Shown here one piece after another: positions 37,205 to 46,778 of a DNA stretch of 64,000 bases. Position 1 is the stretch's first letter, and each line of letters opens with the position of its first letter. Source of the DNA: Exiguobacterium sp. BMC-KP (GTDB lineage Bacteria; Bacillota; Bacilli; Exiguobacteriales; Exiguobacteriaceae); contig NZ_LGIW01000011.1 of the NCBI RefSeq assembly GCF_001275385.1, forward strand, positions 62,001 through 126,000. The letters run 5' to 3'. The notes below the pieces were generated by a model. That model was not told the DNA's origin, did not search any database, and worked only from the letters and a program-made list of their open reading frames with translations. The translations under genes and the position numbers were made by a program.

Positions 37205-38602
37205 ATGAAAAATATGGTGATGGGGATGGTTGTCTTGTTCATTGTAGGTTGCGCTTATTTTTGGTGGTCTACCAATGCATCGCTTCAGGATTTGGATTTA
37301 CCGAAAGCGCCATTCGATAAGAAGGTAATGGATGTACAACCCGATGTTTTGAATCAAGAAAAGAAGTGGACAACAAACTTTACGCATGATGGGGCAATCA
37401 TAAAGGAAGGTGATACCTACTATGTGTTCTCGACAGATTATATGGTAGGAGGTGCACCGACACCGGGCATCCAGGTTCGGAAATCAAAAGATCTCATTAA
37501 TTGGCAATTCACAGGTCGTGTATTTGATGAAGTCTCTCAAGAAGCGTTCAATTGGACAGGAGGAAATACATTTTGGGCGCCCTCCATTACGAAAATCAAA
37601 GACACATTCTACCTCTACTATTCTGTCTCAAAAGTTGGGAGTCGTACTTCATACATTGGTATGGCGAGCGCTTCAAATGTTGAAGGACCATGGCGCGATC
37701 AAGGAGTCGTCATCGCGTCTAAAGAAGGGGATGGAAAAACGGTCAATGCGATTGACCCTCACGTGCTCCAAGACAAAACAGGAAAATGGTGGATGACGTA
37801 TGGATCCTATTTTGGTGGTATCTTCTTGACGGAAATCAATCCGAATACGGGCAAATTGATGAAGAAGTCATCAGAAGGTAAGTTACTTGCTAAGCGAAAA
37901 GATATGACGATGGGAATAGAAGGTCCAGAAATTCTATACAACGCAAAAACAGGTTATTACTACTTGATGGTTTCATATGGTTGGTTAGAAGATTCATATA
38001 ACGTAAGAATTGGGCGATCAAAATCGCTCGATGGACCCTATGTTGATTCTCGCGGGCGTGATTTACGGGATACTTCGGATGAATCATTTGATACTGGTTT
38101 AAAAATTGTTGGCTCCTACCGTTTTGGGGGAGACGACGGTTACGTGGGGACCGGTCATTCTGCATTTTTACAGGATGGAGAAGATACTTTTATTATCCAT
38201 CAAGCTCGACCAAGCGAAGATATCTATTGGTCGCAATTGCAGGTCCGAAAAGTGTATTGGACAAAAGAGGGTTGGCCAGTGGTTTCGCCTGAACGATACG
38301 CAGGTGAAAAGAATATCAGTGTTCAAAAAGACCAGATCGTTGGAGAATGGGAAATCATTATTTTTCCACGATTTGATGATGGTCAGCAACAATCAAGAAA
38401 GCTGAAGTTGCAAAAAGAGGGCACTCTTCTTGATGAGGAAGGTTCGTGGCAATTAAAGGGGGACATCCTTAGTCTACGCATTGGGCAAGAGAGGTATGAG
38501 TTACGGGTCGGTGCGGCGTGGGATTGGGAAAATTGGAAATCCACGATCATCATGACAGGTCTTAGTGAGGACGGAACAGCAGTTTGGACAAAAAAACGTT
38601 AA
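37205..38602 (+). CDS. abn2: GH43 endo-arabinanase, membrane- or lipid-anchored
   Basis: 465 residues resembling B. subtilis Abn2 (about 470). N-terminal hydrophobic segment ending in IVGC could be a lipobox or a plain anchor; the enzyme acts outside the membrane. The five-blade beta-propeller of GH43 shows the base Asp in FTHDGAII, the pKa-setting Asp in NAIDPHVL and the acid Glu in GIEGPEILY. After about residue 365 comes a separate beta-rich C-terminal domain as in Abn2 (VGEWEIIIFPRFDDG onwards). It would cut alpha-1,5-arabinan into oligomers for AraNPQ. AGGAGG lies upstream; it follows the importer genes after the hairpin. Confidence 0.88.
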   Translation: MKNMVMGMVVLFIVGCAYFWWSTNASLQDLDLPKAPFDKKVMDVQPDVLNQEKKWTTNFTHDGAIIKEGDTYYVFSTDYMVGGAPTPGIQVRKSKDLINWQFTGRVFDEVSQEAFNWTGGNTFWAPSITKIKDTFYLYYSVSKVGSRTSYIGMASASNVEGPWRDQGVVIASKEGDGKTVNAIDPHVLQDKTGKWWMTYGSYFGGIFLTEINPNTGKLMKKSSEGKLLAKRKDMTMGIEGPEILYNAKTGYYYLMVSYGWLEDSYNVRIGRSKSLDGPYVDSRGRDLRDTSDESFDTGLKIVGSYRFGGDDGYVGTGHSAFLQDGEDTFIIHQARPSEDIYWSQLQVRKVYWTKEGWPVVSPERYAGEKNISVQKDQIVGEWEIIIFPRFDDGQQQSRKLKLQKEGTLLDEEGSWQLKGDILSLRIGQERYELRVGAAWDWENWKSTIIMTGLSEDGTAVWTKKR

Positions 38603-38609
38603 ATTAATT

Positions 38610-38625
38610 ATTTGTACGGACAAAT
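38610..38625. promoter_or_regulatory. AraR operator, distal to araB
   Basis: ATTTGTACGGACAAAT matches the AraR consensus except for one central base. It lies about 90 bases upstream of the -35 of the araB promoter and pairs with the box at 38737-38754. Confidence 0.75.
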
Positions 38626-38700
38626 AACTATATTAAAGAAGATTAACAGTTTGATAATTAGAAAAAAACGTAAATAAATGCGTATTTTTCTGAAAAATGA

Positions 38701-38754
38701 TTGCTTATTCCTAAATAATTGATACAATCATAGTGTAAGTTATACGTACAAATT
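38701..38754 (+). promoter_or_regulatory. araBDA promoter with start-site AraR box
   Basis: TTGCTT (38701-38706), 16-base spacer, TACAAT (38723-38728), start near 38735. The AraR-like AGTTATACGTACAAATTT (38737-38754) covers the start. A further half-site, ATTTGTCCGGATGAAA, is at 38791-38806. Confidence 0.6.
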
Positions 38755-38845
38755 TATTGTTTATTTAAGTTTTCTACACGAATTTTGAATATTTGTCCGG
38801 ATGAAAATGAGGGAGTGCCCACACACTTTATTTTTTCTTCTGAAA

Positions 38846-38859
38846 TGTAAGCGTATTCT
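38846..38859. promoter_or_regulatory. cre-like site in the araB leader
   Basis: TGTAAGCGTATTCT fits the cre pattern TGWNANCGNTNWCA except for its last base. It lies about 110 bases after the proposed start, where CcpA would act as a roadblock. Confidence 0.5.
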
Positions 38860-38880
38860 TTTTGGGAGTAGGGTGATGAA

Positions 38881-40572
38881 ATGTCGAAATATACAATCGG
38901 AATTGATTATGGCACGCAATCAGGTAGAGCCGTCTTGATTGACGTCGAAACAGGTCATGAAGTGGCGACTGCAGTCAAACCATATACACATGGAGTAATA
39001 GATCAATTTTTGCCTGATGGAAAAACACGGCTTGAACATGACTGGGCACTCCAACATCCGCGTGATTATTTAGAGGTCCTGGAATTGACGATCCCCGCAG
39101 TTGTCAAAGAGGCAGGTATCACGAAGGAACAAGTCATTGGGCTTGGTATCGACTTTACAGCTTGTACGATTCTACCGATCGATGTCGATTTGAATCCGTT
39201 GTGCTTCCGTGAAGAGTATCAACATAATCCGCATAGCTATGTGAAGTTGTGGAAGCATCATGCAGCTCAAGATGAGGCAGACGCTTTGAACCGTATTGCG
39301 AGTGAACGAGAAGAACCATTCCTAAAGCGCTACGGCGGGAAAATTTCATCTGAATGGATGATCCCGAAAGTCTGGCAAATCCTAAACGAGGCACCCTCCA
39401 TTTACGAGGCTGCTCACGAAATTTTAGAGGCGACGGATTGGGTCGTTTCTCAGCTAACTGGAAAAGTGGTACGAAATAGTTGCACGGCTGGCTATAAAGC
39501 GATCTGGCACAAACAGGAAGGCTATCCTTCTAAAGAGTTTTTCAAAGCGTTAGATCCACGACTCGAGAACGTAGTCGAAGAGAAGCTTTCCAATGACATC
39601 GCACCCATCGGTGCCAAAGCAGGAGAATTAACAATATCCTTTGCAGAACGAATCGGTCTCCTTCCGGGAACTGCCGTTGCCGTAGGGAATGTAGATGCTC
39701 ATGTTGCAGTACCTGCGGTCGGGATCACGGAACCTGGTAAGTTGTTGATGGTAATGGGAACGTCTACTTGTCATATCCTGCTTGGTGAAGAGGAACAGGT
39801 CGTACCCGGTATGTGCGGTATCGTCGAAGACGGAGTCCTACCGGGGTTAATGGGATATGAAGCTGGTCAGTCCTGTGTCGGAGATCATTTCGAATGGTTC
39901 ATTGAAAACTGTGTACCAAGTGATTATTTGCAAGAAGCAAACATTCAAGGAGTTAGTGCGCACCAATTATTGACCGATAAGGCAACGATGCAACGCGTCG
40001 GCGAACATGGATTGATCGCTCTTGATTGGTGGAACGGAAATCGTTCTACACTGGTAGATACGAATCTGACGGGCGTACTTCTAGGTGCAACATTACTGAC
40101 GAAACCAGAAGATATCTACCGCGCATTGATCGAAGCGACTGCTTATGGCACGCGAACGATTGTCGAAGCATTTCGAACAAGTGGTGTTCCCGTCCATGAA
40201 GTATACGCTGCAGGAGGAATTGCGGAGAAAAATGCCTTGATGATGCAGATTTATGCCGACGTCCTAAACATGGAGATCAAGATTTCAGCCTCTTCTCAAA
40301 CTCCAGCTTTAGGATCTGCTATGTTCGGTGCCGTAGCCGCAGGAGCAGAACGAGGTGGTTATGCCACCATCACTGAAGCAGCGACGAAGATGGGACGTGT
40401 AAAAGAAAAAACATATCTTCCGATTCCAGAAAACGTTGAAGTGTATGAGGCGCTGTTTGCTGAATACACGAAGCTATACGATTATTTCGGTCGTGGAGAA
40501 AATGATGTGATGAAGCGATTAAAGAAAATTAAGGCGGAAGCGTCACGTCAGAAAGGGGAACCAGTATGGTGA
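38881..40572 (+). CDS. araB: L-ribulokinase AraB
   Basis: 563 residues, FGGY-family sugar kinase of the long AraB type. It opens with the ATP-binding [12 protein letters not shown], and has the [10 protein letters not shown] and MGTSTCH segments and the C-terminal AAGGIAEKN motif. It phosphorylates L-ribulose to L-ribulose 5-phosphate, the step after AraA. First gene of the catabolic operon; it overlaps araD by 7 bases. Confidence 0.96.
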   Translation: MSKYTIGIDYGTQSGRAVLIDVETGHEVATAVKPYTHGVIDQFLPDGKTRLEHDWALQHPRDYLEVLELTIPAVVKEAGITKEQVIGLGIDFTACTILPIDVDLNPLCFREEYQHNPHSYVKLWKHHAAQDEADALNRIASEREEPFLKRYGGKISSEWMIPKVWQILNEAPSIYEAAHEILEATDWVVSQLTGKVVRNSCTAGYKAIWHKQEGYPSKEFFKALDPRLENVVEEKLSNDIAPIGAKAGELTISFAERIGLLPGTAVAVGNVDAHVAVPAVGITEPGKLLMVMGTSTCHILLGEEEQVVPGMCGIVEDGVLPGLMGYEAGQSCVGDHFEWFIENCVPSDYLQEANIQGVSAHQLLTDKATMQRVGEHGLIALDWWNGNRSTLVDTNLTGVLLGATLLTKPEDIYRALIEATAYGTRTIVEAFRTSGVPVHEVYAAGGIAEKNALMMQIYADVLNMEIKISASSQTPALGSAMFGAVAAGAERGGYATITEAATKMGRVKEKTYLPIPENVEVYEALFAEYTKLYDYFGRGENDVMKRLKKIKAEASRQKGEPVW

Positions 40573-41264
40573 GTCGTCAATTAAAAGAAGAAGTGCTTGA
40601 AGCGAACCTAGCATTACCGAAGCATGACTTGGTCACCTTTACGTGGGGGAATGTTAGTGGGATTGATCGAAATGCGGGTTTGGTCGTCATCAAACCGAGC
40701 GGTGTCCCGTATGATGCTTTGGCGATAGAGGATTTGGTCGTAGTCGATTTAGAAGGCAACGTCGTCGAGGGCAATCTTCGTCCATCTTCTGATACGCCAA
40801 CACATTTGGCTTTGTATCGGGCTCTGCCTGAGATAGGAGGCATTGTCCATACGCATTCCCCTTGGGCGACGAGCTGGGCGCAAGCAAAGCGAGCGATTCC
40901 TGCCTTTGGGACGACACATGCCGACTACTTTTACGGAGAAATTCCGTGTACACGTGAATTATCTGATGAAGAGATCGAGACGGCGTACGAGCTGGAAACC
41001 GGAAACGTCATCATTGAGACGCTGAACGAACTGCATTTAGAACCTGTTGCCGTACCCGGTGTACTGGTCGCAAATCATGCACCTTTTTGTTGGGGCAAGG
41101 ATGCGGATGAAGCCGTACACAATGCAGTCGTACTTGAGGAAGTAGCCAAGATGGGTATTCATGCCTTGAATCTGAATCCAGGATTAGCACCCATCAAACA
41201 AAGCATCTTAGATAAACACTACTTGCGCAAACATGGAGAAAACGCCTACTACGGTCAGAAATGA
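40566..41264 (+). CDS. araD: L-ribulose-5-phosphate 4-epimerase AraD
   Basis: 232 residues, class II aldolase/epimerase fold. Zinc-binding His pair in [13 protein letters not shown] and third His in [11 protein letters not shown], with the conserved TTHADYFYG loop and the C-terminal YGQK. Converts L-ribulose 5-phosphate to D-xylulose 5-phosphate for the pentose phosphate pathway. Its ATG lies inside the end of araB, with AAAGGGGAA upstream. Confidence 0.97.
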   Translation: MVSRQLKEEVLEANLALPKHDLVTFTWGNVSGIDRNAGLVVIKPSGVPYDALAIEDLVVVDLEGNVVEGNLRPSSDTPTHLALYRALPEIGGIVHTHSPWATSWAQAKRAIPAFGTTHADYFYGEIPCTRELSDEEIETAYELETGNVIIETLNELHLEPVAVPGVLVANHAPFCWGKDADEAVHNAVVLEEVAKMGIHALNLNPGLAPIKQSILDKHYLRKHGENAYYGQK

Positions 41265-41297
41265 TAGGTGCACATAGCTAGATGAGGGGGATTTTAA

Positions 41298-42785
41298 ATG
41301 TTGACAGCAAATACACACGAATTTTGGTTCGTGACAGGAAGCCAGATGCTCTACGGTGAGGAGGTACTTCGTCAAGTCGAAACACATTCGAAAGAGATGG
41401 TCTCAGGATTAGATGCAGCGGATGTCTTCCGAGATCGAATTGTTTACAAGGGAGTCGTCAAAAATGCAGAAGAAATTCGGCAGATGATGTTGCGGGCGAA
41501 TGCTGATGATGCCTGTGCCGGTGTGATCACATGGATGCATACCTTCTCACCATCGAAAATGTGGATCAGTGGGATGCGTGTGTTACAAAAACCTTTGCTT
41601 CATTTTGGAACACAGTTCAATCGTGACATCCCGTGGGATGCGATCGATATGGATTTCATGAACCTCAATCAGTCGGCGCACGGTGATCGTGAACATGGTT
41701 TTATCACAAGTCGGATGAACGTGAAGCGAAAAGTACTCGTCGGACATTGGGAAGATGAACTCACACGCCAAAAGATGTCATCTTGGATGAATGTGGCACA
41801 TGCGTTAGCGGAAAGTAAGAACTTAAAGGTCGCGCGTTTTGGTGACAACATGCGGAATGTAGCGGTGACGGAAGGTGATAAAGTCGAAGCCCAGATTCAA
41901 CTGGGCTGGACGGTCGATGGGTATGGTGTCGGTGATCTCGTCACCTATATGAATGCGGTATCGGAGTCGGATTTAGATGACTTGATGGAAGAATATCGCA
42001 CGCGGTATGAAATGACGATTCCTGGAATGGAAGAAGAAGCATTCCAGGAATCGGTCCGCTATCAAGGGCGCATCGAACTCGGCATGAAAGCTTTTCTTGA
42101 AGCAGGTGGATACACGGCCTTCACGACAACCTTCGAAGACCTACATGGCATCAATCAACTACCTGGACTAGCCGTCCAACGATTGATGGAGCAAGGGTAC
42201 GGGTTTGCTGGAGAAGGAGACTGGAAAACCGCAGCACTTGTTCGACTTATGAAAATCATGGCGAGCAACGAACGGACATCTTTCATGGAAGACTATACTT
42301 ATCATTTTGAACCAGGCAACGAGATGGTACTCGGAGCGCATATGCTCGAGATTTGTCCGACGATTGCGGTCGATAAGCCTAGAATCGAAGTTCATCCTCT
42401 CGGAATCGGAGATCGTGAAGCGCCAGCGCGGATGGTATTCGAAGGACAGAATGGCAAGGCACTAAACGCTAGTCTGATTGATTTAGGACATCGCTTCCGT
42501 CTCTTGGTAAACACAGTCGAGGGCATCCAACCTGAGGAAGCAATGCCGAATCTTCCGGTGGCACGTGTTCTATGGAAAACAGAACCATCGATGGCTCAAG
42601 CTGTCGAAAACTGGATCCAAGCCGGGGGAGCGCACCATACTTGTTACTCGTACGAAGTAACAACTGAACAATTGCGCGACTTCGCAGAACTTCTGAACAT
42701 TGAAATTACTGTTATCGATAAAGAAACGGAGACGGTTCGATTTAATAATGAGTTACGTTGGAATGAACTGTACTATCGACCATAA
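41298..42785 (+). CDS. araA: L-arabinose isomerase AraA
   Basis: 495 residues, full length. Family signatures include FWFVTGSQMLYGEE at the N-terminus, CAGVITWMHTFSPSKMWI, LLHFGTQFNRDIPW and YTYHFEPGNEMVLGAHMLE with metal-binding Glu/His. Converts L-arabinose to L-ribulose in the cytoplasm. The gene order araB-araD-araA differs from the araA-araB-araD of B. subtilis. Start ATG 41298 follows AGGGGG. Confidence 0.97.
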   Translation: MLTANTHEFWFVTGSQMLYGEEVLRQVETHSKEMVSGLDAADVFRDRIVYKGVVKNAEEIRQMMLRANADDACAGVITWMHTFSPSKMWISGMRVLQKPLLHFGTQFNRDIPWDAIDMDFMNLNQSAHGDREHGFITSRMNVKRKVLVGHWEDELTRQKMSSWMNVAHALAESKNLKVARFGDNMRNVAVTEGDKVEAQIQLGWTVDGYGVGDLVTYMNAVSESDLDDLMEEYRTRYEMTIPGMEEEAFQESVRYQGRIELGMKAFLEAGGYTAFTTTFEDLHGINQLPGLAVQRLMEQGYGFAGEGDWKTAALVRLMKIMASNERTSFMEDYTYHFEPGNEMVLGAHMLEICPTIAVDKPRIEVHPLGIGDREAPARMVFEGQNGKALNASLIDLGHRFRLLVNTVEGIQPEEAMPNLPVARVLWKTEPSMAQAVENWIQAGGAHHTCYSYEVTTEQLRDFAELLNIEITVIDKETETVRFNNELRWNELYYRP

Positions 42786-42791
42786 TTTATT

Positions 42792-42809
42792 GGGACCTTG
42801 CTAGGTCCC
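42792..42809 (+). terminator. Intra-operon attenuator hairpin after araA
   Basis: GGGACCT/AGGTCCC stem with loop TGCT followed by TTTTCTT. It can end part of the transcripts and lower expression of abfA and the genes beyond relative to araBDA. Confidence 0.65.
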
Positions 42810-42828
42810 TTTTCTTGGAGGAGATACT

Positions 42829-44355
42829 ATGAATAACCAACTCGTCACATCAACGTTAAATACAAAAGAAGCGGCAACACAATTGATCGTCAACGTGGAT
42901 TTACCAAAAGGTAAAATCAGTAAACATATCTATGGACACTTTGCGGAACACCTCGGGCGTTGTATTTATGAAGGTCTTTGGGTCGGTCCGGAGTCGACCA
43001 TACCGAATACAGATGGCATTCGGAACGATGTACTAACAGCATTGAAGAAATTGAACATTCCGGTCTTACGCTGGCCGGGTGGGTGCTTTGCAGACGAATA
43101 CCACTGGAAAGATGGTATCGGACCGAATGAAAACCGAAAACGGATGGTCAATACACATTGGGGTGGCGTCGTTGAAAACAATCATTTCGGAACCCATGAA
43201 TTTATGCGTCTTTGTGAACTACTAGAGTGTGAGCCTTATATTTGTGGAAACGTGGGAAGTGGAACCGTCCAAGAGATGTCTGAATGGGTGGAGTACATGA
43301 CGTTCAATGGTGAGTCACCGATGGCGAACTGGCGTCAGGAGAATGGCCGTATAGAGCCATGGTCGCTTACGTATTTCGGTGTTGGTAACGAGAACTGGGG
43401 TTGCGGTGGAAATATGCGTCCGGAATATTATGCCGACCTATATCGACGCTATCAGACCTATGTGCGTAACTACGAAGGCAATCAACTCTACAAGATTGCT
43501 GGTGGTGCAAACATTGATGATTATAAATGGACTGAAGTTCTTATGCGTGAAGCGGGTACGATGATGGATGGTCTCAGCCTTCACTATTACACGATCCCAG
43601 GCGATTTTTGGTTAGGTAAGGGATCAGCGCTAGACTTTACGGAAGATGAATGGTTCCTCACCTTGAAACGTGCCTATTACATGGATGAACTGATCACAAA
43701 GCATGGACAAATCATGGATCAATATGATCCAGATAAGCGGGTCGGTCTCATCATCGATGAATGGGGAACATGGTTTGACGTTGAACCAGGAACAAATCCA
43801 GGCTTCTTGTATCAACAAAACTCTATTCGGGATGCGCTCGTCGCAGCAATTCACTTCAATATCTTCCATAAGCATAATGACCGTGTTCACATGGCGAATA
43901 TCGCGCAAATGGTCAATGTGCTTCAAGCGATGATTTTAACGGAGGGAGACCAGTTCATTCTCACGCCGACATACCATGTCTTTGAGATGTATCGTGTCCA
44001 TCAAGATGCTGAACGTGTCGAGCTAGCAGCCATCACGCGTGACTATGTATCCAAAGAAGAATCGATTCCTTCTGTAAATGCGACAGCTTCTCGCGATTCT
44101 GATGGTGTATTGCATATTAGCCTCTGCCAGCTCGATCATCAAAACAGCGATAAGGTCGAAATTGATCTGCGAGGAATGGGTACGATTTCGGACGTATCAG
44201 CGCGCATTTTAACAGCAGATCATCTCAATGCCCATAATACATTTGAACAACCAGACGTGGTTGCGCCACGTGAGCATGAGGTCAAGGTGACGGAAGACGG
44301 GAAGCTCATCATGGATGTTCCAGCGATGAGCGTCATCACACTGGCGGTTCGCTGA
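42829..44355 (+). CDS. abfA: GH51 alpha-L-arabinofuranosidase AbfA
   Basis: 508 residues, no signal peptide, so cytoplasmic. GH51 features: [13 protein letters not shown] near the N-terminus, [13 protein letters not shown], acid/base Glu188 in [11 protein letters not shown] and nucleophile Glu311 in LIIDEWGTW, then a C-terminal beta-sandwich. Releases L-arabinose from imported arabino-oligosaccharides. GGAGG upstream, after the attenuator hairpin. Confidence 0.96.
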   Translation: MNNQLVTSTLNTKEAATQLIVNVDLPKGKISKHIYGHFAEHLGRCIYEGLWVGPESTIPNTDGIRNDVLTALKKLNIPVLRWPGGCFADEYHWKDGIGPNENRKRMVNTHWGGVVENNHFGTHEFMRLCELLECEPYICGNVGSGTVQEMSEWVEYMTFNGESPMANWRQENGRIEPWSLTYFGVGNENWGCGGNMRPEYYADLYRRYQTYVRNYEGNQLYKIAGGANIDDYKWTEVLMREAGTMMDGLSLHYYTIPGDFWLGKGSALDFTEDEWFLTLKRAYYMDELITKHGQIMDQYDPDKRVGLIIDEWGTWFDVEPGTNPGFLYQQNSIRDALVAAIHFNIFHKHNDRVHMANIAQMVNVLQAMILTEGDQFILTPTYHVFEMYRVHQDAERVELAAITRDYVSKEESIPSVNATASRDSDGVLHISLCQLDHQNSDKVEIDLRGMGTISDVSARILTADHLNAHNTFEQPDVVAPREHEVKVTEDGKLIMDVPAMSVITLAVR

Positions 44356-44356
44356 G

Positions 44357-44596
44357 ATGAAAGTCGTCGAGACAAGACGGTGTCGTACTTGTCCTCCAAC
44401 AGAAGTAGACACTGATTGGTTATTGACCATCGACGCGGAAGTCATGGCACAAGTCACGGACGCTGAATATCAGGAACGTCTTCGTCAATGTGCAGTCTGT
44501 TCGTTTTACCAGGACGATACCTGTTTGAAATGCGGATGCTATGTCTCTTATCGGGCACGCCTTGCAACGAAGCATTGTCCGGTGAAGGTTTGGTGA
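44357..44596 (+). CDS. Small Zn-ribbon-like protein (DUF6171 type)
   Basis: 79 residues with two cysteine clusters: CRTC near residue 9, then CAVC, CLKCGC and a final HCP, the pattern of DUF6171 proteins. It begins one base after the abfA stop and ends at the start of the epimerase gene, so it is translated as part of the operon. The paired Cys motifs suggest zinc binding; function is unknown and I cannot say why it belongs to an arabinose operon. Confidence 0.75.
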   Translation: MKVVETRRCRTCPPTEVDTDWLLTIDAEVMAQVTDAEYQERLRQCAVCSFYQDDTCLKCGCYVSYRARLATKHCPVKVW

Positions 44597-44613
44597 AAAA
44601 GGAGCGACTTGAG

Positions 44614-45612
44614 ATGGAACGACAAGAAGTAATAGATCAGACGGCATTTACGCTCGAGAACGATATGTGTCGTTTACGTATATTGACATATGGAGCAACC
44701 CTGCAAGAGTTTTCGATTCAGGATGAGGGATGGAAAAACCTCATCTTGTCTTACGATACAGTTGAAGAATACAAGACAGACACATATTACTTGGGCGCGA
44801 CGGTCGGCCGTGTGGCTGGGCGAATCGAGGACGGAACATTCGATATGGACGGTGCCACGTATCATTTGCCTCAAAACGAAGGGAAACATCATCTTCACGG
44901 AGGAGATGGCTTCCACTGTCGATTCTGGAAAGTGGAAGACGTATCCAATACGCATCTCATTCTTCGGTATGTAAGTCCTGATGGTGAGAATGGCTATATG
45001 GGTGCACTCGATGTCAGAGCTTCGTTTGTATTGTTAAAAGACGGTGTCAAGATTACGTATCAGGCAATCAGTGACACAGATACAGTGGTTGATATGACAA
45101 ATCATACGTATTTCAATCTAAGTAGCGGAAACCGAGATATCTTACAGCATGAATTGACGTTACCGGCTAATCAATTTGCTGAGCTTCGAAATGATTTGAT
45201 TCCTACAGGTCGCCTATTGGATGTCGATCAGACCCCTTTCGACTTCCGATCAGGACGAATGCTGGGAGATGGTCCAGCTTCAAGCCATCCACAAAATCAA
45301 CTCGTCAATGGTTATGATCATCCTTTTTTATTCGACGACCAACGAAAAGCGACGCTGTACGATCCTGAAAGTAAACGCTCCTTGATGTTGTCTACGACTG
45401 CACCTGCTCTCGTGCTCTATTCAGGAAACCAGATGAATGAAGAAACGATGTTACGTGAGGGACGCTCTCGAAAATATTATGGTGTTTGTCTGGAGCCTCA
45501 ACATCTTCCTGACGCCGTTCATCACAGTAATTTTCCTTCTATCCAATTATCGGCGGGGCAGACGTATCACTGGGAAACGGAATATCGTGTCGGGAAAGGA
45601 GTCAGTCGATGA
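44614..45612 (+). CDS. galM: Aldose 1-epimerase (mutarotase)
   Basis: About 332 residues from ATG 44614 (GGAG 9 bases upstream; GTG 44593 is an alternative). GalM-family motifs: GATVGRVAGRI, the NEGKHHLHGG catalytic-His stretch, VDMTNHTYFNLS with the second His, NGYDHPF and the late catalytic Glu in YGVCLEPQHLPD. It speeds interconversion of sugar anomers, here probably arabinose freed by the glycosidases so that AraA gets its preferred form. Overlaps araM by four bases. Confidence 0.9.
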   Translation: MERQEVIDQTAFTLENDMCRLRILTYGATLQEFSIQDEGWKNLILSYDTVEEYKTDTYYLGATVGRVAGRIEDGTFDMDGATYHLPQNEGKHHLHGGDGFHCRFWKVEDVSNTHLILRYVSPDGENGYMGALDVRASFVLLKDGVKITYQAISDTDTVVDMTNHTYFNLSSGNRDILQHELTLPANQFAELRNDLIPTGRLLDVDQTPFDFRSGRMLGDGPASSHPQNQLVNGYDHPFLFDDQRKATLYDPESKRSLMLSTTAPALVLYSGNQMNEETMLREGRSRKYYGVCLEPQHLPDAVHHSNFPSIQLSAGQTYHWETEYRVGKGVSR

Positions 45613-46778
45613 ACCTCGAACAGATACAAAAGCAGGTTGCTACATGTTTTTGTGGAAATCCACACCATCCGATTTCGATTGAGCAAATCAATGCCTCGGA
45701 AAAGGTGTGGCAATCGCTAGTCAAGTTTGTGCAGAAGAAAGAGTGGCGGCATCTTCTCGTCATCGCTGATGTCACTACGCAGACGGTCGGTTATTCCCCG
45801 TTGCAGAAAGCATTGATGACGGTAGGAATTGATGTCACCTTAGTCACGCTCTCACCGAACAAACAAGGGGACGTCGCAGCTGATGAACTAGCAGTTGTAC
45901 AAGTAATGCTCGAGCTGAATGATAGTGTGGATGCATTGATTGCACTTGGAGCAGGTACCATTCATGATGTGACGCGGTTTTGTGCTGCGAAAGCAAAAAT
46001 CCCATTCTTATCTGTGCCGACCGCTCCTTCAGTGGACGGATTTACTTCAAAAGGAGCCCCCTTAATCATAAGAGGGAAGAAAATCACCTATCAGCTCGTC
46101 TCACCAATTGCAGTATTCATCCCAAGCGACATTATCCGTGATGCACCTCGTGCGTTAGTGGCGGCAGGTGTCGGCGACATGCTTGGGAAGTACACCTCCT
46201 TACTGGATTGGCGTTTTGGTGCCTCTGATGGACAAGAACCCTTTTGTCCTGTAGTTGCTCGATTGACAGAACAAGCTTTATTCGATTGTGTAAAAGCTCT
46301 ACCAGATATCTATGCAGAAAAAGCGGAAGGTTTAGATCAGCTGATGGATTCATTGATTTTATCAGGAATTGCGATGTTGATTTTTGGACACTCACATCCT
46401 GCATCTGGTGGAGAACACCACCTCTCTCATTACTGGGAGATGGACTTCTTGACACACGAACGTCCGGCGGTCTTGCATGGCACCAAAGTTGCAATTGCGA
46501 CGATGGAACTCATCGATACCTATAAAACGATGATTCAAGAGCAGTCTACTGTACCGAGGGAGATGGGGGAGTGGGCGACTCAGCTCCCGACACGACAGAA
46601 GATGGAGTCCGTTTTTAATTCGTTACAAGCCCCGATTCGACCAGAGGAAATCGGTATTTCACCCCTTCTCCTGGCGAGTAGCAAGAGAGAAGCGTATCGG
46701 CTTCGCGAAAGACACACCCTGTTAAAACAGTTGAGCTTACAAACGACCCACTTTGAAACAGAGGAGCGTTCATTATGA
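45609..46778 (+). CDS. araM: AraM, glycerol-1-phosphate dehydrogenase
   Basis: 389 residues of the iron-containing alcohol dehydrogenase/dehydroquinate synthase fold. The NAD-binding GAGTIHDVTRF and the metal-ligand regions (PTAPSVDGFTSKGAP, GHSHPASGGEHHLSHYWE, HGTKVAIAT) match B. subtilis AraM/EgsA. That enzyme reduces dihydroxyacetone phosphate to sn-glycerol 1-phosphate, the archaeal-type stereoisomer, yet sits in ara operons in both organisms; its link to arabinose is unexplained. ATGA overlaps at both ends show tight coupling. Confidence 0.93.
   Translation: MNLEQIQKQVATCFCGNPHHPISIEQINASEKVWQSLVKFVQKKEWRHLLVIADVTTQTVGYSPLQKALMTVGIDVTLVTLSPNKQGDVAADELAVVQVMLELNDSVDALIALGAGTIHDVTRFCAAKAKIPFLSVPTAPSVDGFTSKGAPLIIRGKKITYQLVSPIAVFIPSDIIRDAPRALVAAGVGDMLGKYTSLLDWRFGASDGQEPFCPVVARLTEQALFDCVKALPDIYAEKAEGLDQLMDSLILSGIAMLIFGHSHPASGGEHHLSHYWEMDFLTHERPAVLHGTKVAIATMELIDTYKTMIQEQSTVPREMGEWATQLPTRQKMESVFNSLQAPIRPEEIGISPLLLASSKREAYRLRERHTLLKQLSLQTTHFETEERSL

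Noticed and set aside
44488-44613. N-terminal extension of the aldose epimerase
   Set aside because: Covers the DUF6171 gene in another frame and is not epimerase-like; ATG 44614 is supported by GGAG and homology.
44209-44647. Minus-strand frames across the abfA end and DUF6171 gene
   Set aside because: Antisense shadows with no start signals.
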